The position numbers and the translations under genes were made by a program. A DNA stretch of 64,000 nt from Methanomethylovorans sp041447285 (lineage in GTDB: Archaea; Halobacteriota; Methanosarcinia; Methanosarcinales; Methanosarcinaceae). The notes below the pieces were generated by a model. The model saw only the letters and a list, made by a program, of their open reading frames with translations, was not told the DNA's origin and did no database searches. The DNA lies in the NCBI RefSeq assembly GCF_041447285.1, contig NZ_JBGMEB010000017.1, positions 1 to 64,000 on the forward strand, in the 5' to 3' direction. The stretch's first letter is position 1; every line of letters starts with the position of its first letter. This document shows positions 8,196-16,112 of this stretch, one piece after another.

Positions 8196-9134
8196 CTATT
8201 CAAGATGAGAGACAAAACCGTCCCTTGATAGCAATACCACTCTGCTGATCTCAACATCATCAGCAACTGCATAACCCAAATGACCCGCTAGTTGCTTAGA
8301 AAAATCCAAAACTTCCTCATGTGAGGGCATCGCTTCCCTGGGAAGACGATTTCTTGAAAAACCCAGATGCATGTAAGCTTTTACCTCCACATAATCTGGA
8401 GAAGCTTTTTTTATTAATTCAGCATAACCTTGAGGATTGAACATATTAACTCCCTTTATCAGAGTAATCCGTATAACTGTCCTTGTCTCTTTATCCCTCA
8501 GTACATCAAGGGACTCGTTCAGCTTGTTCCATAATTGGGTTGATTTGGGACGGCATACCTTATTATACGTTTCCTCATCTGGAGCATCCATACTCATATA
8601 AAGCTGGGAAGGATTAATACGTTGCATCATTTCAGGGTTAGTGCCATTACTGACAACAAACGTCGTTAATCCCTGTTTTTTGAATTCTTCTATCAATTCT
8701 GCAAGATAGGGATACATTGTAGGCTCACCTGATAGAGATATAGCTACATGTTTGGGCTCATTGCCCTCTAACCATAACTCTCTATGCTCAGCATCACCAA
8801 AACCTGAGATCAACTTCCTCTGAGATTTTATACATGACCCCACTATTTCCGATGGAGAGTCCCACTCCTCAGGTGCAGGGGCATCGACTTCCACCGGACG
8901 CCAACAATGCAGACATCTCTGATTACACATGAGAGTTGGGGTCATCTGGAGACACCTATGAGAATGTATCCCGTAGAATGAAGCTTTGTAGCATTTACCT
9001 TCCTCCCTCATCGCCCTTCGAAGCCATAGGCATGTCTTTACAGCCGAATGATTCCCTGCAAGACTGTAACCTTGCTTTTTGAGAAGAGAAGAAAGATCTG
9101 TAATATCTGGCAAATTGTATTCCTGAGAGGACAT
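8196..9134 (-). CDS. taw1: 4-demethylwyosine synthase Taw1 (TYW1 family radical SAM)
   Basis: Makes the tricyclic base of wyosine derivatives at G37 of tRNA-Phe from pyruvate and N1-methylguanosine. 312 residues, normal for archaeal Taw1, which lacks the flavodoxin domain of eukaryotic TYW1. The radical-SAM CxxxCxxC sits in MCNQRCLHCW near residue 73, with a further N-terminal cysteine set for the second cluster (Cys31, Cys43, Cys57 region), and LSGEPTMYP for SAM binding. The single-gene unit lies between prf1 and DP1. Its two-cluster chemistry is family knowledge. Confidence 0.92.
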   Translation of the reverse strand: MSSQEYNLPDITDLSSLLKKQGYSLAGNHSAVKTCLWLRRAMREEGKCYKASFYGIHSHRCLQMTPTLMCNQRCLHCWRPVEVDAPAPEEWDSPSEIVGSCIKSQRKLISGFGDAEHRELWLEGNEPKHVAISLSGEPTMYPYLAELIEEFKKQGLTTFVVSNGTNPEMMQRINPSQLYMSMDAPDEETYNKVCRPKSTQLWNKLNESLDVLRDKETRTVIRITLIKGVNMFNPQGYAELIKKASPDYVEVKAYMHLGFSRNRLPREAMPSHEEVLDFSKQLAGHLGYAVADDVEISRVVLLSRDGFVSHLE

Positions 9135-9202
9135 TTGGGTTTTAGTTAAGATTTGGTGTATATATACTTTGGCGAATGAAGCTCGAATTTAAAGTGTAGA
9201 AA

Positions 9203-10756
9203 TCACTCTGCAAACTTAAGAATAGTAGTTTTAAGAGTACTAAGATCCACTACAGGTACCTGTGCAGGAGTGGGAACTACATTCACTCTTTTCTGGAACT
9301 CGGTCTGGGATTGCCATGTACCTGAGTTCACCAAGAGGACATTTTTGTACCAATCCACGCCCACTGTGTGCACATGACCACAATGTAATATATCAGGCAC
9401 CTGCCCAATCACGAAATGGTCCTGTTTTTCGGGAGCTATAGACACTCTGCTACCATAAATAGGAGAGAGATGTCTACGCTTCATCATTTCCACCATAGCT
9501 TTTGTAGGTTCATGATAAGAAACTCCCGGAATAGATGCCACAAGGTCATCAATAGACCTTCCATGATAAATCATAAGCTTCACACCATCAAGATCAACAA
9601 CTGATGGGTTGCCCACAAAAGTAACATTATCAGAAAAATCGGCTCTTATGATCTCAGGCAACATGGGCTGAGGCTCTGCCTGCCTTACAGCATCGTGATT
9701 GCCTGGAGATATTATAACTGTGATATGTCTGGGTATTTCACTAAAGTATTCAGCAGCTTTCTTATACTGTTGATATACATCTTGTATCTTTAATTCCATT
9801 TCCTGTCCTGGATAGATACCCACACCATCCACTAAATCCCCTGCAACCACAAGATATCGGACTTCTTTGGACAATTCAGCCATTGCCTCATTGTCAGTAT
9901 CACCTTTTAGAAAATCAATAAAACGATACCATTCATCCTCCAAAAATGTGGAACTGCCTATATGAACATCAGAAGTTAACACAGCTTTGCCGTATGATCT
10001 TTTTCTTTCTCCAAGAGTGTTGGGAAGATCAGGAATAGTGATCTTTTTAGCTATGAGTAACTTACCATCGTTAGTAAGAGCACCTGTGATACCCACAACT
10101 TCATCCAGTACAAACCGACTCGCAAGTTCGAACAGCTCTTTATCAGCCATTCGGACTAACACCGAGATGGAACCTGTAGTATCTTCAAGTTCTATCATCT
10201 TATGACCATTACTCGTGCTTTTGAGGCCTGAGATCATGCCAATGATAGACACTTCGTTCATATCCTTGTCCATACCCTCACGGCGGCCTGAACTCTTATT
10301 ACGGTACTTGTTCAGGCTTTCTATAGGCCTTGAATTTAACCTGTTCCTGATCATCTCGCTTAACCTGCTATATCGATTCCTGAAAAACTGGACAAATTCC
10401 ATATATTCTCCTACACACGTAGAATTATCTGTGATGTCCATTAAAATATCAACAGGATTTTCAGAAGTATTGAATTTAACAGCAGAGCTTTTTAGAGTAA
10501 CTGTTTTAGGAATGATATGACCATTATCATGCAAAGATTTTTTTTCAAGAATTGCAGACTTTTCCTGAGAACTATTTTCTTCAATGAGGCCATTAATATG
10601 CTCTACATCCACTACTAATACAGAAGGATCCATATTTTTTAAGATGCGATCCATAAGACTGTGCGGATTGCAATGACAACATATCAACTCCACAGCGTTG
10701 GGGCTTATTTGATATCCTTCTTCCAGGAAAACGGTAATCACTTCTATCTGATTCAT
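9203..10756 (-). CDS. polB: DNA polymerase D (PolII) small subunit DP1, exonuclease subunit
   Basis: Proofreading 3'-5' exonuclease subunit of the euryarchaeal replicative polymerase D; its partner is the large DP2 subunit, not in this window. 517 residues: a variable N-terminus, an OB-fold region near 165-240 (VSIIGMISGLKS...), then the calcineurin-like phosphoesterase domain with SDVHIGS near 259, AGDLVDG, PGNHD and CGHVHT, so the metal ligands are intact. It lies on the same strand as cdc6 and close to the putative origin, a replication-gene neighbourhood. The N-terminal region is shorter than in some thermophiles. Confidence 0.95.
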   Translation of the reverse strand: MNQIEVITVFLEEGYQISPNAVELICCHCNPHSLMDRILKNMDPSVLVVDVEHINGLIEENSSQEKSAILEKKSLHDNGHIIPKTVTLKSSAVKFNTSENPVDILMDITDNSTCVGEYMEFVQFFRNRYSRLSEMIRNRLNSRPIESLNKYRNKSSGRREGMDKDMNEVSIIGMISGLKSTSNGHKMIELEDTTGSISVLVRMADKELFELASRFVLDEVVGITGALTNDGKLLIAKKITIPDLPNTLGERKRSYGKAVLTSDVHIGSSTFLEDEWYRFIDFLKGDTDNEAMAELSKEVRYLVVAGDLVDGVGIYPGQEMELKIQDVYQQYKKAAEYFSEIPRHITVIISPGNHDAVRQAEPQPMLPEIIRADFSDNVTFVGNPSVVDLDGVKLMIYHGRSIDDLVASIPGVSYHEPTKAMVEMMKRRHLSPIYGSRVSIAPEKQDHFVIGQVPDILHCGHVHTVGVDWYKNVLLVNSGTWQSQTEFQKRVNVVPTPAQVPVVDLSTLKTTILKFAE

Positions 10757-10917
10757 AGAGGATCGGATGTTACGAATAACAAAATATTTTTTTCACAAAT
10801 TTTCAATCCCCGGAGGATCCAAGGAAAGTAATGTGGCCTATATGCTATGTTCTTATATAGTTGTAATGGGAAGGAAGAAACTATTATAATTCTTATCTGA
10901 AGGCATCCGGTGAAACA

Positions 10918-11475
10918 ATGGATCTAAAGGAAGGCATTAGAACTTTTCGAGAAAGTGATAATTTTTTCATTTCATTAACCAGAGATATACTATCTGTGGC
11001 AGCAGCGGTGTTAGCGTTCTCAACCATTTCATACATAATATTTGGTATGTGGACGCCAATGGTCGCTGTGGAATCCGGTAGCATGGAACCGCACATGAAT
11101 ATCGGAGATATTATTTTTATACAAAACATAGAAAGGACATCGGTAATAACAAAGGCAGATTCATCTAGTGATTATATGTCATTTAAGGAAAATGGGGATG
11201 TTATATTATACAGGCCTTATGGAAGAGAAGATGTAACACCCATTATTCATAGAGCCATGTATTTTGTAAAAGCAGGCGAGCCTATGTGGGAAGGAGGGCC
11301 AGTAGCTCCCCATGACGGTTATATCACTAAAGGTGACAATGAAAAAACTAATATGGTGTATGATCAGCAAGGACAAATAAGTTATCTGACACCGGTAAAA
11401 GAAGAGTGGATTATAGGAGTCGCCAGATATCGCATACCTTACATAGGAAAGATAAGGCTGATGTTGCCTTTCTGA
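10918..11475 (+). CDS. Archaeal signal peptidase I (S26B)
   Basis: Membrane-bound serine protease that removes signal peptides from secreted proteins. 185 residues: one membrane segment at about 25-45, then the catalytic serine in ESGSMEP (Ser55), the conserved histidine (IIHRAMYF) that replaces the bacterial lysine in ER/archaeal-type enzymes, and YITKGDN with the conserved aspartate. No second C-terminal membrane helix is evident. A TATA-like CTTATATAG at about 10850-10858 lies in the 160-base space shared with divergent DP1. The large secreted proteins further on would be substrates. Confidence 0.93.
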   Translation: MDLKEGIRTFRESDNFFISLTRDILSVAAAVLAFSTISYIIFGMWTPMVAVESGSMEPHMNIGDIIFIQNIERTSVITKADSSSDYMSFKENGDVILYRPYGREDVTPIIHRAMYFVKAGEPMWEGGPVAPHDGYITKGDNEKTNMVYDQQGQISYLTPVKEEWIIGVARYRIPYIGKIRLMLPF

Positions 11476-11497
11476 TATTTTTTACCAGAAAACAACA

Positions 11498-12733
11498 TCA
11501 TAAGTGCATTTGGGTAGTTATAACCGGCTTAAAGTTTTCAAGTGGTTTAAGCCTGTAGTCCTCGAAAAGTACACGCTGTGTACTGGATACAGGAACGCTC
11601 AAAACTATTTCTTTCGTTCTTCCGTATCTACCTTTGCTCACTACCAGAGCATTAACGATACCAAGCATGTCGAGTTCTGACATAAGGTCAGTCACACGTC
11701 TTTGAGTGAGAATATCCATATCTACAGTAATGCATAACTGACGATAGACATTGTATACTTCTCCAGTGGTAACGTTCTTGTAACCATTATTTCTTAAGTT
11801 TATAATAGCACAGAGTGCAAGTTTTGACTGCGTAGGAAGAGTCTTAACAACTTCAATGACACGATCAACCTCTATTTTATCTTGGGCACGTCTTACATGT
11901 TCTTCCTGTACACACGGTTTCTTTTCGCGCTCAGCAAGCTCTCCTGCAACTCTCAAAAGGTCTAATGCACGCCTTGCATCACCATGTTCCTGAGCTGCAA
12001 AAGCTGCACATAAAGGAATAACAGTTTCTTCGAGAACACCTTTTTTATAAGCTATTTCTGCTCTTTCCACAAGAATATCACTTATCTGATCTGCATCATA
12101 TGGTGGAAAAATAATTTCTTCTTCTCCTAGAGAGCTTTTTACCCGTGGATCCAGAAACTCAGTAAATTTAAGGTCGTTAGAAACTCCGATCATACTCACT
12201 TTTGCCTGCTTGAGATCAGAGTTTGCTCTGGAAAGATTATAAAGAACATCATCACCTTTTTTAACAAGTTTATCTATTTCATCAAGAATAATAATTATGA
12301 CTTGCTTTTTCGAATCTACAGCCTCTTTGAATTTTGCAAAGACTTGATCTGTAGGCCAACCAGTCATTGGAACGTCTTCTCCAAACTGCCTTGCCAGATT
12401 GGCAAGCAACCTGTATTGAGTATCTATGACCTCACAGTTAACATAAACCACGCTGCACTGTACATTAAGTTGTTCGCCTATTCTCTCCAGCTCTCTGCCT
12501 ACATGCCGGGAAGCAGCTGTTTTACCAGTACCTGTTTTTCCATAAATAAGAATGTTAGAAGGAGTATCGCCCCTCAGAGCCGAGACCAATATAGTTGCAA
12601 GACTATTAATCTGTTCATCTCTGTGCACTAAGGTGTCAGGAGTATATGTCGGCCTTAAAACTTCCTTATTATTGAAAATAGGTTCAGTCGCCAGTAATTC
12701 CTGAAACAGACCGTCTAAAGCTTTGTTTTGCAT
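11498..12733 (-). CDS. cdc6: Orc1/Cdc6 replication initiator
   Basis: AAA+ origin-binding protein that marks the origin and recruits the MCM helicase. Walker A (GKTGTGKTA) lies near residue 65, Walker B (IILDEID) near 145, then sensor motifs (VSNDLKF) and a C-terminal winged-helix domain, about 411 residues. The frame opens at TTG 12775; internal ATGs at 12745 and 12733 are better candidates, and I chose 12733 because purine-rich GGATGG lies about 10 bases upstream. The start of the gene faces the gene-free stretch with ORB-like repeats, the arrangement seen at many euryarchaeal origins. From memory, Methanosarcina acetivorans has a comparable layout near cdc6. Confidence 0.95.
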   Translation of the reverse strand: MQNKALDGLFQELLATEPIFNNKEVLRPTYTPDTLVHRDEQINSLATILVSALRGDTPSNILIYGKTGTGKTAASRHVGRELERIGEQLNVQCSVVYVNCEVIDTQYRLLANLARQFGEDVPMTGWPTDQVFAKFKEAVDSKKQVIIIILDEIDKLVKKGDDVLYNLSRANSDLKQAKVSMIGVSNDLKFTEFLDPRVKSSLGEEEIIFPPYDADQISDILVERAEIAYKKGVLEETVIPLCAAFAAQEHGDARRALDLLRVAGELAEREKKPCVQEEHVRRAQDKIEVDRVIEVVKTLPTQSKLALCAIINLRNNGYKNVTTGEVYNVYRQLCITVDMDILTQRRVTDLMSELDMLGIVNALVVSKGRYGRTKEIVLSVPVSSTQRVLFEDYRLKPLENFKPVITTQMHL

Positions 12734-12966
12734 TTTGATTACCATCCTACCACTGATCCTGGATCCAACCTGCAAACGTGAAATAACCTCAACAGGTTAT
12801 CTAAGATGTTTGCATAATAGAAAACGCTAAAAAGAGAAGGCGTAAACTCTCCTATAACTTAGCGCTTTTGAATATAATGATGATCTATGTAAGCAAGTGA
12901 ATCCTTTATCTCATCCTTTTCCAATTGCTACAATGGAAATTAGGGTTATTAATAGTTATGGTGAAT

Positions 12967-12990
12967 ACCCCTTTGTTTCCAGTGCAAGGT
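12967..12990 (-). promoter_or_regulatory. ORB-like origin box 1
   Basis: Reads ACCCCTTTGTTTCCAGTGCA on the plus strand, followed by AGGT. It has the C-string (G-string on the minus strand), a short spacer and the TTCCAGTG core shared with the other three boxes. Its distal half-site is imperfect (CAAGG rather than GGAAG). It lies about 230 bases from the chosen cdc6 start. Confidence 0.7.
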
Positions 12991-13101
12991 TTTATAAAAA
13001 TAGAGTGAAGTAGAAAAATCAGTAACATGTGCCTTTTTAATTTTTTGAAGAAAAGTGATGTATATCTAGTCAGGTACTTCAAATGGAATTCAAAATTCTA
13101 A

Positions 13102-13125
13102 ACCCCTTTATTTCCACTGGAAGGT
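13102..13125 (-). promoter_or_regulatory. ORB-like origin box 2
   Basis: Plus-strand ACCCCTTTATTTCCACTGGA plus AGGT: the best dyad of the set (TTCCACTGGAA) with an intact C-string. Same orientation as boxes 1 and 3, and only 15 bases from box 3, so two initiators could bind side by side. Confidence 0.75.
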
Positions 13126-13140
13126 TTATAAAAGAGGGAC

Positions 13141-13164
13141 ACCCTATTATTTCCAGTGGAGTGC
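13141..13164 (-). promoter_or_regulatory. ORB-like origin box 3
   Basis: Plus-strand ACCCTATTATTTCCAGTGGA plus GTGC: core TTCCAGTGGA with a three-base C-string. It directly borders the AT-rich stretch beginning near 13165. Confidence 0.7.
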
Positions 13165-13350
13165 ATGAAAAAAAAAATTGGCGATACAATTTTTAATATT
13201 GTGAAAAAAAAAGCCTATGGTACTTATTCAATTTATCATATTTAAATCTTTGTTTCAAATTGAAAAACAGTGATAATTTCTTTGATACAAATGTATTAAA
13301 AATGTGTTAGTTGACACATATCACAAACAAAAATCAAATTAGATTAAAAG
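13165..13350. other. AT-rich putative duplex-unwinding element of the origin
   Basis: About 185 bases made almost wholly of A and T runs between oppositely oriented ORB-like boxes, including two runs of eight or more A residues and the palindrome TTTCAAATTGAAA at 13253-13265. The position between inverted boxes is where helix opening is expected at archaeal origins. No reading frame of substance crosses it. Confidence 0.6.
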
Positions 13351-13373
13351 TTCCAGTAGAAACAATGGGGTTC
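13351..13373 (+). promoter_or_regulatory. ORB-like origin box 4, inverted
   Basis: Plus-strand TTCCAGTAGAAACAATGGGG followed by TTC. It is the reverse complement arrangement of boxes 1-3: core first, then the G-string after a short spacer. It closes the AT-rich stretch on the mfnA side, about 110 bases before that gene. Confidence 0.75.
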
Positions 13374-13484
13374 CCTTCTAATCAAGTATAACAAAAGTAA
13401 GAACCTTTCTAAATCATTCTAAATTTAACGAAGTTACATTTTCGAACATAATAAATTTAAACATAACGGTTATTCTAACAGCAA

Positions 13485-14645
13485 ATGCAGCAATCTGGAC
13501 AAAATTGGAATGATATTATATCTTCTTTAATGCAAGCAAAGTCAAAAGATCTTCATTACGAAAAAGTTCTTAGTTCTATGTGTACTTATCCTCATCCTAT
13601 TGCAGTTGAAGCACATAAGTTATTCATTGAATCGAATATGGGTGATTATGGTCTTTTCATGGGAACTTATGAATTAGAACAAAGTGTCTTGAAGATGCTT
13701 GGAAATCTGTTGAATCATTCTCATCCTTATGGTTATCTTACTACAGGAGGAACTGAATCTAATATTCAGGCTATACGAGCTATGCGCAATGCTTGTAAGT
13801 CTATCCAAAACCCAAACATTGTTGTACCAACTTCTGCTCATTTTTCTTTTGACAAAATAGCTGATATCCTTAAGATTGAAGTCAGAAAATCGCGTGTCCT
13901 TTCTGATCTGACTGTTGATACTGATCACGTATCATGTCTTATAGATGAAAACACAATTGGACTTGTTGGTATTGCAGGATCTACTGAATTTGGTCAGGTT
14001 GATCCTATATCAAAGCTTTCAGATATTGCTTTTGAAAAAGGTATTTTTCTTCATGTTGATGCAGCCTTCGGAGGTTTTATCCTTCCATTTATCAATAAAG
14101 ATTTACCTTTTGATTTTTCTCTTCCGGGAGTGACTTCGATTGCTATAGATCCACATAAAATGGGCATGAGCACCATTCCTTCTGGGGCCTTGCTTTTCAG
14201 AGAAGAAAAAATGATGGATTTTCTTAGAGTTGATACTCCTTATCTGACGATAAGCAGTCAATGTACTCTTACAGGTACTCGTAGTGGAGCTTCAGTAGCA
14301 GCCACATATGCTGTGATGAAACATTTAGGAAGAGATGGTTATACTCAGATGGTTAGCCGATGTATGTCACTTACTCAGTTGCTTTTACAAGAAGCTGAAA
14401 AAATCGGGCTTCACCCTGTTATTGATCCAGTCATGAACATTTTGGCTTTGTCTGTCTCTCAACCTAAAAAAATAAGAAAGGAATTAGCTAATCAATTCGG
14501 ATGGCAGGTTTCTATAACAAGGGAACCATTGTCTATACGTCTTGTTATCATGCCTCATATGACAGAAGCAAATATTTTAGCTTTTGTCAACGACCTCAAA
14601 TCTGTACTTGACCAGTTTGAATCTTCTGAGAACAATAAATCCTAA
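13485..14645 (+). CDS. mfnA: L-tyrosine (or aspartate) decarboxylase MfnA
   Basis: PLP-dependent group II decarboxylase. In methanogens MfnA makes tyramine for methanofuran; homologues also make beta-alanine from aspartate for coenzyme A. 386 residues, full length. The PLP lysine is Lys225 in DPHKMG; upstream are TTGGTESN and the aspartate of HVDAAFGG that contacts the pyridine ring. There is no ribosome binding site before the ATG, but ATAAATTTAA at 13451-13460 lies about 30 bases upstream, pointing to a leaderless mRNA. It neighbours the origin and fits functionally with ftr, another C1-carrier gene 3 kb away. Confidence 0.92.
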   Translation: MQQSGQNWNDIISSLMQAKSKDLHYEKVLSSMCTYPHPIAVEAHKLFIESNMGDYGLFMGTYELEQSVLKMLGNLLNHSHPYGYLTTGGTESNIQAIRAMRNACKSIQNPNIVVPTSAHFSFDKIADILKIEVRKSRVLSDLTVDTDHVSCLIDENTIGLVGIAGSTEFGQVDPISKLSDIAFEKGIFLHVDAAFGGFILPFINKDLPFDFSLPGVTSIAIDPHKMGMSTIPSGALLFREEKMMDFLRVDTPYLTISSQCTLTGTRSGASVAATYAVMKHLGRDGYTQMVSRCMSLTQLLLQEAEKIGLHPVIDPVMNILALSVSQPKKIRKELANQFGWQVSITREPLSIRLVIMPHMTEANILAFVNDLKSVLDQFESSENNKS

Positions 14646-14790
14646 AGGTCCAGTACTGACGGGACCGGTAACATGCCTTGAGAAACTAACGGATTAAAAT
14701 TAGCAGAATTTAAAACCCAAGGCATGTTCCGGCTTATATTGAGGGGATGGATCAAACATGGAACTGATGATACCTGGCCTTGAAGCTTGT
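14645..14790. repeat. Inverted-repeat element downstream of mfnA
   Basis: A near-perfect inverted repeat: CCGGTAACATGCCTTG at 14665-14680 and CAAGGCATGTTCCGG at 14718-14732, separated by 37 bases and differing by one inserted base. Weaker outer similarity (AAGGTCCAG near 14645 versus the complement of CTGGCCTT near 14775-14783) suggests longer degenerate ends. A 61-residue minus-strand frame (14642-14827) spans it but lacks protein features, and I do not call it a gene. It may be a strong terminator for mfnA, a structured RNA or a small decayed mobile element. Confidence 0.5.
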
Positions 14791-14930
14791 AAGGCGTGTA
14801 TTCATCAATCCATTGTATAATTAACAATAATTCTACAGAAGATATAAAATGAGACCAAGCAGGGTGAAAGTATTAATTGGCAATACGTTAATAAGATAAA
14901 AATAAATATTAACATACCACAAGATAAACT

Positions 14931-16031
14931 ATGAAAACATCATTTCAAATAGGCAAAATTCTCGGCATCCCCATTAAGTTACACATTACTTTCTTACTAA
15001 TACTGCCGGTATTCGCCCTGGTTTTTGCCACAAATCCAGCTCCGTTTGGTTTTCAAGACCAGACCACTCCGCTGATGAACTATTTATTATCCCTACTTAC
15101 AACCATTCTTCTTTTCGTATGTGTACTTCTTCATGAACTTGGTCATTCTTATGTAGCCCAAAGATACGGTGTGGAAATAAAAGACATAACACTGATGCTT
15201 ATTGGTGGTGTGTCCTCCATGGAAGAAATTCCCAGGAACCCTTCGCAAGAGCTCAAGATGGCTTTTGCCGGTCCTTTTGTAAGCCTCATTTTAGGTACCA
15301 CTATTTACTTATCTAATTTTCTGGCTGCATCTATGATATTTTCTTATGCATCTACGCCTATTTACATGATGTTTAATATTCTAGGTTCGATAAACATAGT
15401 ACTTGGTCTTTTCAATCTCTTGCCGGCTTTTCCTATGGATGGAGGCCGTCTTCTCAGAGCATGGTATGCTAAAAGGATGAACTATGTACAGGCCACTCAC
15501 TATGCTGCTTCTATAGGAAAACTTTTTGCATTTTTCATGGGAATAATCGGTCTATTTTATAATGCGTGGCTCATACTAATAGCGTTCTTTGTTTACATTG
15601 GAGCCTCAGAAGAAGACAAGTCTACTACAGTTACAGTAACCCTTGAGAAATATACAGTTTCTGATGTTATGAGTCCAGATGTTACATCAGTGCCTCCAGA
15701 TATGACAATTGATGCTCTCTTAAGTTTTATGTTTGAGAACAGGCACATGGGTTATCCTGTCATTGAAGGCAATTCTTTAAAAGGGATTGTGACTTTATCT
15801 GACGTGCATAAAGTCCCTCCTCTTGATAGAGTAGTCTTGCAGGTAAGAGATATAATGACCACAGACGTGGTTTCATTACCTGTGAACGCTAAAGCTTCAG
15901 AAGCCTTCAAATTGATGATGTCAAATAATATAGGAAGATTGTTAGTTGTAGATTCTAATGGCTCTGTAGCAGGCATTCTTTCCAGGACAGATCTTATGAG
16001 AGCAATGATGCTTTCCAATGAGCAGTTATAA
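14931..16031 (+). CDS. M50 (site-2-type) membrane metalloprotease with CBS domains
   Basis: Intramembrane zinc protease of the SREBP/S2P family, 366 residues. Four to six membrane segments fill the first 220 residues; the zinc motif HELGH is at 68-72 and the third ligand lies in NLLPAFPMDGG near 160-170. Two CBS modules follow (about 245-360: SDVMSPDVTSVPPDMT and VRDIMTTDVVSLP), which bind adenine nucleotides in related proteins and could tune cleavage to energy state. Substrates in archaea are mostly unknown; regulated release of membrane-bound regulators is the family precedent. It appears to be a single transcription unit. Confidence 0.92.
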   Translation: MKTSFQIGKILGIPIKLHITFLLILPVFALVFATNPAPFGFQDQTTPLMNYLLSLLTTILLFVCVLLHELGHSYVAQRYGVEIKDITLMLIGGVSSMEEIPRNPSQELKMAFAGPFVSLILGTTIYLSNFLAASMIFSYASTPIYMMFNILGSINIVLGLFNLLPAFPMDGGRLLRAWYAKRMNYVQATHYAASIGKLFAFFMGIIGLFYNAWLILIAFFVYIGASEEDKSTTVTVTLEKYTVSDVMSPDVTSVPPDMTIDALLSFMFENRHMGYPVIEGNSLKGIVTLSDVHKVPPLDRVVLQVRDIMTTDVVSLPVNAKASEAFKLMMSNNIGRLLVVDSNGSVAGILSRTDLMRAMMLSNEQL

Positions 16032-16112
16032 TAAGTTGAATATAATATAATTAGCTAAAAAGTTTAAAAATAACAATTCCTGTTTCAGTAAACTGTTCGT
16101 GAGGTATATATT

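Larger units (their letters stand above)
12734..13484. other. Putative chromosomal replication origin (oriC)
   Basis: A roughly 750-base gene-free region between the start of orc1/cdc6 and mfnA. It contains four copies of a TTCCAGTGGAA-type box next to a string of C or G residues (12967-12990, 13102-13125, 13141-13164, 13351-13373). The first three point one way and the last the other, flanking a very AT-rich stretch at about 13165-13350 that would serve as the unwinding element. This matches the established archaeal pattern of origin recognition boxes with a G-string bound by Orc1/Cdc6. A weaker TTTCAAATTGAAA palindrome lies at 13253-13265 inside the AT-rich part. Confidence 0.8.

Noticed and set aside
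12823..12873. Imperfect dyad (AACGCTA ... TAGCGCTTTT) between cdc6 and the origin boxes
   Set aside because: The arms match poorly outside CGCTA/TAGCG; it could be a cdc6 regulatory site, but support is too weak to list.
12902..12945. Additional origin-box-like sequence (TTCCAATTGCTACAATGGAA)
   Set aside because: The dyad is there, but the spacing and the G-string do not match the other four boxes.
14642..14827. 61-residue minus-strand reading frame downstream of mfnA
   Set aside because: It spans the inverted repeat, has no ribosome site and no recognisable domain, and overlaps the end of mfnA; treated as part of the repeat element.
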